Origin: Xanthomonas sp. XNM01
GTDB lineage: Bacteria > Pseudomonadota > Gammaproteobacteria > Xanthomonadales > Xanthomonadaceae
Direction: 5' to 3'
DNA length: 64,000 nt
Assembly (NCBI RefSeq): GCF_014851915.1
Contig: NZ_JACVAP010000001.1
Location: 248,001 to 312,000 of the forward strand
A program made the position numbers and the translations under genes. Positions 56,482 through 64,000 of this stretch are shown in pieces. The notes under the pieces are model-generated. The model worked only from the letters and a program-made list of their open reading frames with translations, had not been told where the DNA came from and searched no databases. Position 1 is the stretch's first letter. Each line of letters opens with the position of its first letter.

Positions 56482-57502
56482 GGCCGCGCTGGCTGTCGCC
56501 GCCGCCGCACTGCTGCTTGCCGGTGGCAGCGCGCCGGCGCAGAACGGCGCGCAGGCGCGCATGCAGGCGCACGCGGCGCAGATGAACTTCCTCGGCTGGC
56601 AGCAGAGCCAGCAGGCGGCGAACTACATCAGCGCCGAGGAGGCCGCCGCGCAGCAGGCCGCCGCGGCCGCTGCCCGGGCCGCCGCGCAGCGCGTCCGCGA
56701 CGACGCCAAGCGCGACTGGTGGGGCGGCGTGGTGGTCAACACCGACGATGGCAGCTGGAACGTGCGCCTCAACATGCACAGCCACGAAGAAGCCCTGCGC
56801 CTGGCCCTGGAAGAATGCAAGGGCACCTGCTGGCCGGTGCTGAGCTTCGCCAACAGCTGCGTCGCGCCGGCCTACAGCCAGCAGGGCGGCATGTACTTCA
56901 ACAACGGCGAGAGCAAGGACAAGGCGCGCGATGCGGCGCTGGCCACCTGCACGACCGCCGGCGGCGAGCAGTGCCACAGTCCGGCCGAGCAGAGCTTCTG
57001 CACCGGCTGGAAGTTCGCCTACTCGGCGATCGACCGGCTCTCGTACCGGCTGGAGCTGATCGCGATCAACCGGGTGGCCAAGCCGAAGCTGGACTTCTTC
57101 CCGGGCGCGGCGGAGTTCGTCGCCAAGCCGCCGGCGGCCCGCGGCACCAGCACCGCGATGCCGACCAACGCGGTGCACGGCGACCGCGGCAAGGTCGCGC
57201 GCTTCTGGACCGCGGTCGCGGTCGAGCGCGAGGGCGACGCCATCGGCATGCACCTGGGCGTGAACGAGACCGATGCCAGCGATACCGCGCGCAGCAAGTG
57301 CGGACAGCGCAGCTGCGAGGTGGTGCTGGCGTGGCCGGCCGGCGAATGCGGCGCGCTGGTGCAGCTGCGCGGCGCGGACCGGCGCACCGTGACCTACACC
57401 GCGACCGGCAAGACCGCCGACGAGGCCGAGGAAACGGCGGTGACCGAGTGCATCGAGAACGGCGAGAAGATCTGCCCGGTGATGTTCAAGCAGTGCGCGT
57501 GA
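56465..57502 (+). CDS. exported DUF4189-type protein (module copy 2, gene B)
   Basis: A 345-residue paralogue of 54929, starting at TTG 56465 (MNTVSKAALAVAAAALLLAGGSAPAQ gives a good signal peptide only from this codon). An Ala-rich coiled stretch spans about 50-80. The first unit reads DWWGGVVVNTDDGSW and CKGTCWPVLSFANSCVAPAYSQQGGMY. The second has CGQRSCEVVLAWPAGECGAL and ends CPVMFKQCA. The Cys spacing matches copy 1 throughout. The last gene of the four-gene run, it is followed by a long GC-rich inverted repeat. Confidence 0.78.
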   Translation: MNTVSKAALAVAAAALLLAGGSAPAQNGAQARMQAHAAQMNFLGWQQSQQAANYISAEEAAAQQAAAAAARAAAQRVRDDAKRDWWGGVVVNTDDGSWNVRLNMHSHEEALRLALEECKGTCWPVLSFANSCVAPAYSQQGGMYFNNGESKDKARDAALATCTTAGGEQCHSPAEQSFCTGWKFAYSAIDRLSYRLELIAINRVAKPKLDFFPGAAEFVAKPPAARGTSTAMPTNAVHGDRGKVARFWTAVAVEREGDAIGMHLGVNETDASDTARSKCGQRSCEVVLAWPAGECGALVQLRGADRRTVTYTATGKTADEAEETAVTECIENGEKICPVMFKQCA

Positions 57503-57563
57503 GCACCAGCGGCTGAGCGGCGGGCGTCACCGGCCGCCGGCAGTGGGCCGGCGCCGCTGGTGC
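57503..57563 (+). terminator. inverted repeat after the DUF4189 gene run
   Basis: GCACCAGCGGC (57503-57513) and GCCGCTGGTGC (57553-57563) are perfect 11-base arms enclosing 39 bases that can pair further (CCGGC/GCCGG). It begins directly after the stop. There is no T-run, so the terminator role is tentative. The rest of the gap to 57799 shows nothing clear. Confidence 0.45.
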
Positions 57564-57799
57564 ACGGGAGCAGGGGCCGGGTCGGCTCCTGAAGCGTCAG
57601 TGCGGGCGAGCGTGTCGATCGGTGCGCCGGGGGCGCTTCCGTGTGCATGACCGGCGCGCGCGTCCTCTCGTCCCGTCCGCATCGTGGCGTGCGCCGCGGC
57701 GAGGCTGCCGTGCGTCCTGCCGGCCGGGTCCGTCCCCGTGCGGGATCGCAATGCCGTGTCGCGTTCGCGGCGGCGACGGTGCAGCGAACGCCGCGTGGG

Positions 57800-59236
57800 T
57801 CAGGGGCGGGCATCCTGCAGCGGCAGCCACAGCTCGGCCTGCAGGCCCTGGAGGCCGCCGCTGGCGTCGCGGCGGTTGCGCAGCTGCAGGCGGCCGCCAT
57901 GCGCACGCACGATACCGTCGGCGATGCTCAGCCCCAGGCCGATGCCGCCGGTATGGCGGTTGCGCGAACGCTCCAGCCGCACGAACGGCTGCAGCACCTG
58001 TTCCAGCGCGTCGTCGGGGATGCCGGGGCCGTCGTCGTCGATGCGCAGCCGCACGCCGCGACCATCGGCGTCCAGCGACAGCGCCACGCGCGCGCGCTGC
58101 CCGTAGCGGACCGCGTTCTCCAGCAGGTTGCCGATCGCGCGCCGCAGGCTGCCGGCATAGCCGCGCACCAGCAGCCCGGTCTGGCCGGCGATCGCGACCT
58201 CGGCGCCGGTCTCGCGCAGGTCTTCGGCCAGGGCGTCCAGCAGGGTGTCCAGGTCGACCTGCTGCATCGGCGCGTCCTCGTGCCGGCCTGCGTAGTAGTC
58301 CAGGATCGAGTCGACCAGCTCCTGCATGTGCGCCAGGTCGGCGCGCAGGCGTTCGCGGGCGAGCGGATCCTCCAGCAGTTCCACCCGCAGCCGCAGCCGG
58401 GTGATCGGCGAACGCAGGTCGTGCGACACCGCGGCAAGCAGCTGCTCGCGGGCCTGCAGGGATTCCAGCACGCGTGCCTGCATGCGGTTGAACGCCTCGG
58501 CGGCCTGGCGCACCTCGCGTGGGCCGGTCACCGGCAACGGCGGGCTGTTGACGTCGTCGCCCAGCGCCTGCGCGGCCTGCGCCAGCCGGGTCAGCGGCCG
58601 CGTGATCCAGTGCACCGCCGCCCACGCCAGCAGCACGATCACCAGTGCGCGCACACCGTAGATGCGCAGCAGGTAGTCGCCGAACGCGTAGGTCGGGCGC
58701 AGCTCCAGGCCTGCCTGGCCGGCGCGCACGTCGAAGCGCAGCCAGTCGCCGTCGCGCGTCTGCACGTCCAGCACCAGCCGCCCCTCCGGCGCATGGCTGC
58801 CGAACACGGCGGCGTTCGCGTGCGGATGCCCGTGGTCGTCGTAGAGCGTGGCATGGCGCAGATGCAGCGGTCGCGGCCCGTCCAGGCGCAGGGCGACCGC
58901 CTCGCGCAGCAGGCGCTCGAGCTCGCGGTCGCGCGGCTCCAGTGCGGCCGGCGCTTCCGGCGCGATGGCGGAGATGCGCAGCGCGTCGTCCTGGAACGCG
59001 TCGATCGCCTGCCGGCGCGGCACCTGCGCCGATTCCAGCAGGCGCAGTGCGTGCGCCACCTCGCTGGCCGCCAGCCGGGTCGGGATCTCCATGACCCGCT
59101 CGTAGCGGGCATCGAACCAGATCGTGCCGGTCAGCAGCTGCGCCAGCAGCATGCCGCCGAGCAGCAGCACCACCAGGCGCCCGTACAGCGTGCGCGGCCA
59201 GGTCAGGCGCCGCGCGGGCGCGTCAGTCGTGGCCAT
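57800..59236 (-). CDS. sensor histidine kinase (EnvZ/QseC-type)
   Basis: A 478-residue inner-membrane kinase. Membrane segments lie at about 18-40 and 190-210, with a 150-residue periplasmic sensor between them. HAMP (about 210-260) leads to the H-box with phospho-acceptor His272 (AAVSHDLRSPITRL), N-box GNLLENAVRYG (about 369-379), G1 DDGPGIP (401-407) and G2 GGIGLGLSIA (430-439). The signal is unknown. Its start overlaps the response-regulator stop by 14 bases. It converges with the DUF4189 genes. Confidence 0.93.
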   Translation of the reverse strand: MATTDAPARRLTWPRTLYGRLVVLLLGGMLLAQLLTGTIWFDARYERVMEIPTRLAASEVAHALRLLESAQVPRRQAIDAFQDDALRISAIAPEAPAALEPRDRELERLLREAVALRLDGPRPLHLRHATLYDDHGHPHANAAVFGSHAPEGRLVLDVQTRDGDWLRFDVRAGQAGLELRPTYAFGDYLLRIYGVRALVIVLLAWAAVHWITRPLTRLAQAAQALGDDVNSPPLPVTGPREVRQAAEAFNRMQARVLESLQAREQLLAAVSHDLRSPITRLRLRVELLEDPLARERLRADLAHMQELVDSILDYYAGRHEDAPMQQVDLDTLLDALAEDLRETGAEVAIAGQTGLLVRGYAGSLRRAIGNLLENAVRYGQRARVALSLDADGRGVRLRIDDDGPGIPDDALEQVLQPFVRLERSRNRHTGGIGLGLSIADGIVRAHGGRLQLRNRRDASGGLQGLQAELWLPLQDARP

Positions 59237-59957
59237 CGACGTCGGCCGAGAGCTGGTAGCCCTCGTTGCGCAGCGTGCGGATCAGCACCGGCCGGCGCGG
59301 ATCCGCCTCCAGCCGGTTGCGCAGGCGGCTGACGCAGACATCGATGGCGCGGTCCTCGGGCCCGCGCTCGCGGCCGTAGACCTCCTCCTGCAGCAGGTCG
59401 CGGCCCAGCGGCTGGTGCGGGTGGCGCAGCAGCACCCGCAGCAGCCGGTAGTCGGCGCCGCCGAGGCTGACCACGCGCCCGTCCGGCGCCTGCACCTGGC
59501 GGTCGCGCGTATCCAGCTGCCAGCCGGCGAAGCGCAGCCAGCGCGGCTCGCGCGGGCCAGTGCCGGCCGTGACCGCCGCGCTGCGGCGCAGGACCGCGCG
59601 GATCCGGGCCAGCAGCTCGCGCGGATCGAACGGCTTGGCCATGTAGTCGTCCGCGCCCATCTCCAGGCCGACCACGCGGTCCACCGCCTGTCCGCGCGCG
59701 GTCAGCATGATCACCGGCAGGTCGCTGCGGCTGCGCAGCGCGCGGCACAGGGCGAGGCCATCGTCGCCGGGCAGCATCAGGTCCAGCACCACCACGTCGA
59801 CCGGCTCGCGCTCGAGCGCGGCCCACATCGCATCGCCGTCGCCGGCCAGCGAGGTCGGCAGTCCCGCCTGGCCGAGGTAATGGGCCAGCAGGCTGCGGAT
59901 CTCCGGGTCGTCGTCGACGATCAGGACGTGCGGCGTGGTGATGGGAGGAGTGGCCAT
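59223..59957 (-). CDS. OmpR-family response regulator
   Basis: A 244-residue regulator. Its receiver domain has the acidic pair in LIVDDDPE, phospho-acceptor Asp59 (VVVLDLMLPGDDG) and the conserved Lys in MAKPFDPRE. The C-terminal winged helix has LGGADYRLLRVLLRHPHQPLGRDLL and DRAIDVCVSRLRNRLEADPRRP with the IRTLRNEGYQL ending. This is the OmpR subgroup. The targets are unknown. The TonB receptor at 60181 lies upstream on the same strand and the DUF4189 genes lie beyond the kinase; either could be controlled, but no shared site was found. Confidence 0.94.
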   Translation of the reverse strand: MATPPITTPHVLIVDDDPEIRSLLAHYLGQAGLPTSLAGDGDAMWAALEREPVDVVVLDLMLPGDDGLALCRALRSRSDLPVIMLTARGQAVDRVVGLEMGADDYMAKPFDPRELLARIRAVLRRSAAVTAGTGPREPRWLRFAGWQLDTRDRQVQAPDGRVVSLGGADYRLLRVLLRHPHQPLGRDLLQEEVYGRERGPEDRAIDVCVSRLRNRLEADPRRPVLIRTLRNEGYQLSADVDGHD

Positions 59958-60180
59958 GGGCGCGTCATCTTACCGGGCGGCGCCGCGCTCCCGGATGCGC
60001 GATGCGTCCGCTCATCGACGCACCGCGCTGCGACGGCCGGGCGGCCGCCGATGCCCGGTGCGGCGGCGATGTGCGCTCGCGCGGCGGTTGCGGATGGAGC
60101 GGCGCCGTCTCCGCGCCGCGGGCGGGCGCGGGAAGGCCGGGACACGATGGCGGTGCGCGGGCCACCGTGTCCGGCATGGC

Positions 60181-62475
60181 TCAGAACCGGGCGCGCAGGG
60201 TCAGGGTGGTGTTGCGCGGCTCGGCGTAGATCAGCCCGTCGTAGAACCCGTACTGCGCGTAGTGGGTCTTGTCGGTGACGTTGCTGACGTTGAGGGCCAG
60301 CTCGAGCCGTTCGCTCAGGGCATAGCGCGCCATCAGGTTGAGCCGGGTGTGGCCGCCGACGAGCAGGTTGGCGGCATCCCATGCCGCCGGGTCGTTCGGG
60401 TTGAGCGATCCGCCCGGCAGCGGCCGGCCCGGATAGGTGCTCCACTCGGTCCGGCTCTGCACGCTCACGCCGCCGCCGAGGGTCAGGTGGTCGAACGCGC
60501 CGGGCAGGGTGTAGGCGGTGTTGAGCCGCAGCTGGTGGCGCGGGTCGCGCTGGTAGCCCAGCCCGTCCACGTCCAGCCAGGTGTAGCCGCCGCTGATGTT
60601 CCAGCGCGGGGTGATGCTGCCGTTGACCTCGAGTTCGGCGCCGCGCGACTTCACGCCGTCGACCGCGCGGTAGATGGTCAGGCCGGTGTCCGGATGCAGC
60701 CGGTTGGTGCTTTCGGCCAGACCGTCCTGCAGGTTGCGGTACAGCGCGAAGGAGGCGTTGACGCGGCCGTCGGCGAACTCGCCCTTGATGCCGATCTCCG
60801 CGCTCTGGCCGGTCAGCGGATCCAGGCGCCGGTCGCTGGCGTCGCGCACGTCGCCCTGCGGGGTGAACACGTCGGTGTAGCTCGCATACAGCGAGTAGTG
60901 CGCCGACAGCGTGTAGACGATGCCGGCGTACGGGGTGAGCACGTCGCGCTCGCGGGTGACCGCGCCGCGGCTGCGCGCATTGGTCGCGGTGTAGGTGTCG
61001 CGCCAGGTTTCGTAGCGGCTCAGGCGCGCGCCGATGATCAGGTCCAGCGGGTCGGCCAGGTCGAAGCGGCCGGCCAGGTAGCCGCCATGCACACGGGTGG
61101 TGTCGATGGTGCGCGCGCTGGTGCGGAAGGTGCGCAGCTCCGGTGCGCTGCCGTCCCAGCCGCGCCAGTCGCCGATCACGATCGCGCCGGCGCGGAACTG
61201 GCAGGCGTTGGCGGTGTAGGTGGCGGCGCTGCCCATCACGCAGTTGCCCAGCGCACGGTTGAAGGTGTAGCTGGTGGCGCGGTCCTCGTAACCGTTGAAG
61301 CCGAGCATCAGCTCGTGGCTGCGGCCGCCGAGCTGCAGCGGGCCGCGCAGGCTGACGTCGAGGTTGTCGCGGGTGCCGTCGCCCTCGCTGTGGAAGGCGT
61401 TGAGGTGGGCGCCGCTGCCGTCCTGGTTCCAGAAGCCGCCGAAGCGGCTGCCGGACAGGTTGTTGGGCTTGGCGATGCCGTAGTTGCCGTAGGCATCGGA
61501 CTCGGTGCGCGAAGCGCCGGCACGCAGCGTCCAGCCGTTCTCCCAGGCATGTTCGAGCGCGGCGAACACGGTGGAGGCCTCGCGCTTGGCCACGCTCCAG
61601 TCGGCGACCGGGTTGGTGCTGCGCGGCAGGTTGGCCAGGCTGCCATCGGCGAACCAGATCGGCACGTTGGCGCCCCAGGACGCGCCGCCGATGCGGGTGG
61701 CCTCGTACTGGTAGCCGGCATTGACCAGGGTGCTGGCACCGAGATCGGCTTCGAGGTTGAGCAGGGCCGCGCGGCGGTCGCTGGTCTCGCGGTCGCGGAA
61801 GCTGTCGCCGGACTCGCCGCTGGCGACCACGCGTGCGCGCACCGAGCCGCTGGCGGTGACCGGCACGCTGAGGTCGCCGCTCAGGCGCTGCGTGTCCCAG
61901 CTGCCGGCGCTCAGCGCCACGCTGCCGCCGAACTCCTTCGTCGGCCGCTTGCGCTGCAGGTAGACGGTCGCCGACGGATCGCCGGTGCCGCCGAGCAGAC
62001 CGTTGGCGCCGCGCACGATCTGCACGTTTTCGTACAGGTCCAGGTTGAATGCCTGGCCGGCACCGGTGAAACCGCTGGTGCCGTCGACCTGCATGCCGTC
62101 GATCCGGTAGTTGCCGATGGCGAAGCCGCGGGCGCGGTAGCTGGTGCGTCCGCCCAGGTCGGAGGACGCGGAGGTGATGCCCGGCGCGGCGGCCAGCACG
62201 TCGTCCAGGGTCTGGATCTGCTGGTCGTCCAGCTGCTGTCGGGTCAGCACCGACACCGTCTGCGGCGTCTGCCGCAGGCTCAGCGACAGGCCGGTGGCGG
62301 CGCGGCTGGCGGGCACGGTGTAGCTGTTCTGGCGTTCGCCATGGACCTCGAGCGCGTCCAGGTCGGTCGGCGAGCGCGCATCCAGCGCCTCGGCATGGAC
62401 CTGGCCGGTGAGCGCCACCGCGATGGCGAGGCCCAGCCAGGACGGCCGGGGCAGGGAGGACGAGGGGGAGGACAT
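60181..62475 (-). CDS. TonB-dependent siderophore receptor (FhuE/FpvA-like)
   Basis: A 764-residue outer-membrane receptor. The signal peptide ends near VHAEA. There is no STN domain. The plug has LSLSLRQTPQTVSVLTRQQLDDQQIQTLDDVLAAAPGI, SYRARGFAIGNYRIDGM and LYENVQIVRGANGLLGGTGDPSATVYLQRKRP, which is diagnostic of the FhuE/FpvA/FoxA-type ferric siderophore receptor family. An external loop carries a Cys pair (NCVMGSAATYTANAC). The barrel ends TLTLRARF. A weak Fur-like site lies just upstream. The start is the ATG at 62475, giving a normal signal peptide. Confidence 0.92.
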   Translation of the reverse strand: MSSPSSSLPRPSWLGLAIAVALTGQVHAEALDARSPTDLDALEVHGERQNSYTVPASRAATGLSLSLRQTPQTVSVLTRQQLDDQQIQTLDDVLAAAPGITSASSDLGGRTSYRARGFAIGNYRIDGMQVDGTSGFTGAGQAFNLDLYENVQIVRGANGLLGGTGDPSATVYLQRKRPTKEFGGSVALSAGSWDTQRLSGDLSVPVTASGSVRARVVASGESGDSFRDRETSDRRAALLNLEADLGASTLVNAGYQYEATRIGGASWGANVPIWFADGSLANLPRSTNPVADWSVAKREASTVFAALEHAWENGWTLRAGASRTESDAYGNYGIAKPNNLSGSRFGGFWNQDGSGAHLNAFHSEGDGTRDNLDVSLRGPLQLGGRSHELMLGFNGYEDRATSYTFNRALGNCVMGSAATYTANACQFRAGAIVIGDWRGWDGSAPELRTFRTSARTIDTTRVHGGYLAGRFDLADPLDLIIGARLSRYETWRDTYTATNARSRGAVTRERDVLTPYAGIVYTLSAHYSLYASYTDVFTPQGDVRDASDRRLDPLTGQSAEIGIKGEFADGRVNASFALYRNLQDGLAESTNRLHPDTGLTIYRAVDGVKSRGAELEVNGSITPRWNISGGYTWLDVDGLGYQRDPRHQLRLNTAYTLPGAFDHLTLGGGVSVQSRTEWSTYPGRPLPGGSLNPNDPAAWDAANLLVGGHTRLNLMARYALSERLELALNVSNVTDKTHYAQYGFYDGLIYAEPRNTTLTLRARF

Positions 62476-62486
62476 GGCGCGCCTTT

Positions 62487-62505
62487 GGCAATGAGAGTTA
62501 TTCGC
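62487..62505 (-). promoter_or_regulatory. weak Fur-box-like site before the FhuE-like receptor
   Basis: GGCAATGAGAGTTATTCGC matches 12 of 19 Fur consensus positions and sits 12 bases upstream of the leftward receptor start. The core AATGAGA matches the stronger site at 41378. Iron control is plausible from the gene type. Confidence 0.5.
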
Positions 62506-62580
62506 AACGGCGCGCATTCTATTTTTCCGGCACGGTCCGTCACGAAACCGCAGGTGTCGGTATGTAACGGAGTGTTGTTC

Positions 62581-62638
62581 CCTCATGCCGGCGCGTGGCG
62601 ACCGTCATTCCCGCAGGTCATGAGGACCCGATGGCATG
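62581..62638 (+). promoter_or_regulatory. possible structured leader before metY
   Basis: CCTCATG (62581-62587) can pair with CATGAGG (62619-62625). An overlapping CATGCC (62584-62589) can instead pair with GGCATG (62633-62638). These mutually exclusive stems lie 45-100 bases before the start. They do not match SAM-I or SAM-II riboswitch consensus that I can recognise. Confidence 0.25.
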
Positions 62639-62682
62639 TCCGCGTAAGGTGGCCGCTCCATCCCGAGACGGAGTCCGACGAC

Positions 62683-63969
62683 GTGGCCGAACCGACCTGG
62701 AAACCCGAGACCATCGCCGTGCATGGCGGCTATCGCCCCGATCCGACCACGCGCGCGGTCGCGGTGCCGATCTACCAGACCGTGGCCTACGCCTTCGACG
62801 ACACCCAGCACGGCGCGGACCTGTTCGACCTGAAGGTGCAGGGCAACATCTACAGCCGGATCATGAATCCGACCAACGACGTGCTCGAGCAGCGCGTGGC
62901 CGCGCTGGAAGGCGGCATCGGCGCGCTGGCGCTGGCGTCGGGCCAGGCCGCGGTGACCTACGCGATCCAGACCATCGCCGAGGCCGGCGACAACATCGTC
63001 TCCTCCAGCGCGCTGTACGGCGGCACCTACAACCTGTTCGCGCATACGCTGCCGCAGTTCGGCATCCAGACCCGCTTCGCCGACTACCGCGACCCCGATG
63101 CCTTCGCCGCGCTGATCGATGAACGCACCAAGGCCGTGTTCGTCGAGTCGATCGGCAACCCGCGCGGCAACATCACCGACATCCGCCGCGTCGCCGACAT
63201 CGCCCACGCGCATGGCGTGCCGCTGATCGTCGACAACACGGTGGCCACCCCGTACCTGCTGCGTCCGTTCGACCACGGCGCCGACATCGTCGTGCACTCG
63301 CTGACCAAGTACCTGGGCGGGCACGGCAACAGCATCGGTGGCGCGATCGTCGACTCCGGCCGCTTCCCGTGGGCGCAGCACAAGGCGCGGTTCCCGCGGC
63401 TCAACGAGCCCGATGTCAGCTACCACGGCGTGGTCTACACCGAGGCGCTGGGCGAGGCGGCCTACATCGGACGCGCGCGGGTGGTGCCGCTGCGCAACAC
63501 CGGTGCGGCGCTGTCGCCGTTCAACGCCTTCCTGATCCTGCAGGGCATCGAAACCCTGGCGCTGCGGCTGGACCGGATCAACGCCAACACGCTGGCCATC
63601 GCCAGCTGGCTGCAGCAGCACCCGAAGGTGGCCTGGGTGAACTACGCGGCGCTGCCGGACCACCCCGAACACGCGCTGGCCCAGCGCTACCTGCGCGGGC
63701 ACGGCTCGGGCGTGCTGACCTTCGGCCTGCCCGGCGGGCGCGCCGCCGGCGCGCGCTTCCTCGACGCGCTGCAGCTGTTCACCCGCCTGGTCAACATCGG
63801 CGACGCCAAGTCGCTGGCCACGCATCCGGCCTCGACCACGCACCGCCAGCTCTCACCCGAGGAACTGGCCGCCACCGGCGTCAGCGAGGACACGGTGCGG
63901 CTGTCGGTCGGCATCGAGCACATCGACGACCTGATCGCCGATCTGGAACAGGCACTGGCCGGCGCCTGA
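62683..63969 (+). CDS. metY: O-acetylhomoserine sulfhydrylase (MetY-type)
   Basis: PLP enzyme of the Cys/Met metabolism family that makes homocysteine directly from O-acetyl-homoserine and sulfide. The 428-residue length suits MetY rather than the ~390-residue MetB/MetC. Visible are the start TWKPETIAVHGGYRPDPTTRAVAVPIYQTVAYAF, YSRIMNPTNDVLEQRVAALEGG, ASGQAAVTYAIQTI, LIVDNTVATPYLLRP and the PLP-Lys region HSLTKYLGGHGNSIGG. The end SVGIEHIDDLIADLEQAL is also typical. The GTG at 62683 is the best start; no ATG lies at the right place. Confidence 0.93.
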   Translation: MAEPTWKPETIAVHGGYRPDPTTRAVAVPIYQTVAYAFDDTQHGADLFDLKVQGNIYSRIMNPTNDVLEQRVAALEGGIGALALASGQAAVTYAIQTIAEAGDNIVSSSALYGGTYNLFAHTLPQFGIQTRFADYRDPDAFAALIDERTKAVFVESIGNPRGNITDIRRVADIAHAHGVPLIVDNTVATPYLLRPFDHGADIVVHSLTKYLGGHGNSIGGAIVDSGRFPWAQHKARFPRLNEPDVSYHGVVYTEALGEAAYIGRARVVPLRNTGAALSPFNAFLILQGIETLALRLDRINANTLAIASWLQQHPKVAWVNYAALPDHPEHALAQRYLRGHGSGVLTFGLPGGRAAGARFLDALQLFTRLVNIGDAKSLATHPASTTHRQLSPEELAATGVSEDTVRLSVGIEHIDDLIADLEQALAGA

Positions 63970-64000
63970 GCGGGCGATGACAGCCGCCGGCGCGTGGCCG

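Noticed and set aside
59935-62682. Plus-strand frame open for 2.7 kb before metY, opposite the TonB receptor
   Set aside because: It has no start site, signal or motif. The minus strand encodes a complete receptor with signal peptide and plug signatures.

Overview
The window is high-GC DNA in which almost every gene has the strong third-position G/C bias typical of the Xanthomonadaceae (Lysobacter, Luteimonas, Pseudoxanthomonas and Stenotrophomonas relatives). Gene order supports this: sucCD next to pilSR and followed by nadE, otsB-GH15-otsA as one unit, and many TonB-dependent receptors, several with FecI/FecR pairs. The genus cannot be fixed from the sequence alone. I see no rRNA, tRNA, CRISPR array, insertion sequence or prophage.

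Region 1 (1-16.3 kb) is core housekeeping: folA, then the leftward run pilS-pilR-rsmA-apaG-apaH-DUF1287, then rightward sucC-sucD and nadE. A small island at 11.3-13.2 kb interrupts it. It holds a lipoprotein gene with an unusually AT-rich 3' end and a remnant of a lipase-like protein whose nucleophile serine is glycine. Leftward bamD and rightward rluD-pgeF follow.

Region 2 (16.3-24 kb) handles amino sugars and trehalose. A tandem-SIS MurQ/GKRP-like protein with an apparent signal peptide diverges from a NamZ-type exo-muramidase. The otsB-GH15-otsA operon follows and encodes trehalose synthesis plus a GH15 glycosidase.

Region 3 (24-36.5 kb) has two TonB-dependent receptors around a DUF3574 lipoprotein gene, the second followed by an NCS2-type permease. 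Next come a repeat-rich gap of about 0.85 kb and small genes: DUF3014, a GIY-YIG protein, a seven-repeat FG-GAP protein, DUF4166 and a DCC-family protein.

Region 4 (36.5-49.7 kb) is devoted to surface signalling and metal uptake. A fecI-fecR-receptor set runs rightward and is followed by a siderophore-type receptor behind a clear Fur-box-like site. A second fecI-fecR-receptor set runs leftward and ends in a di-haem peroxidase gene. Both receptors of the fecIR sets carry the N-terminal STN domain that talks to FecR.

Region 5 (49.7-64 kb) holds clpB behind a good heat-shock (sigma-32) promoter, a beta-propeller lipoprotein, a tandemly duplicated two-gene module of secreted cysteine-rich DUF4189-like proteins, an OmpR/EnvZ-type two-component pair, a sixth TonB receptor and a MetY-type sulfhydrylase.

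The best candidates for something little described are the exported MurQ/GKRP-like protein paired with NamZ, the duplicated DUF4189 module with conserved TTG-start overlaps, and the lipoprotein/dead-lipase island.
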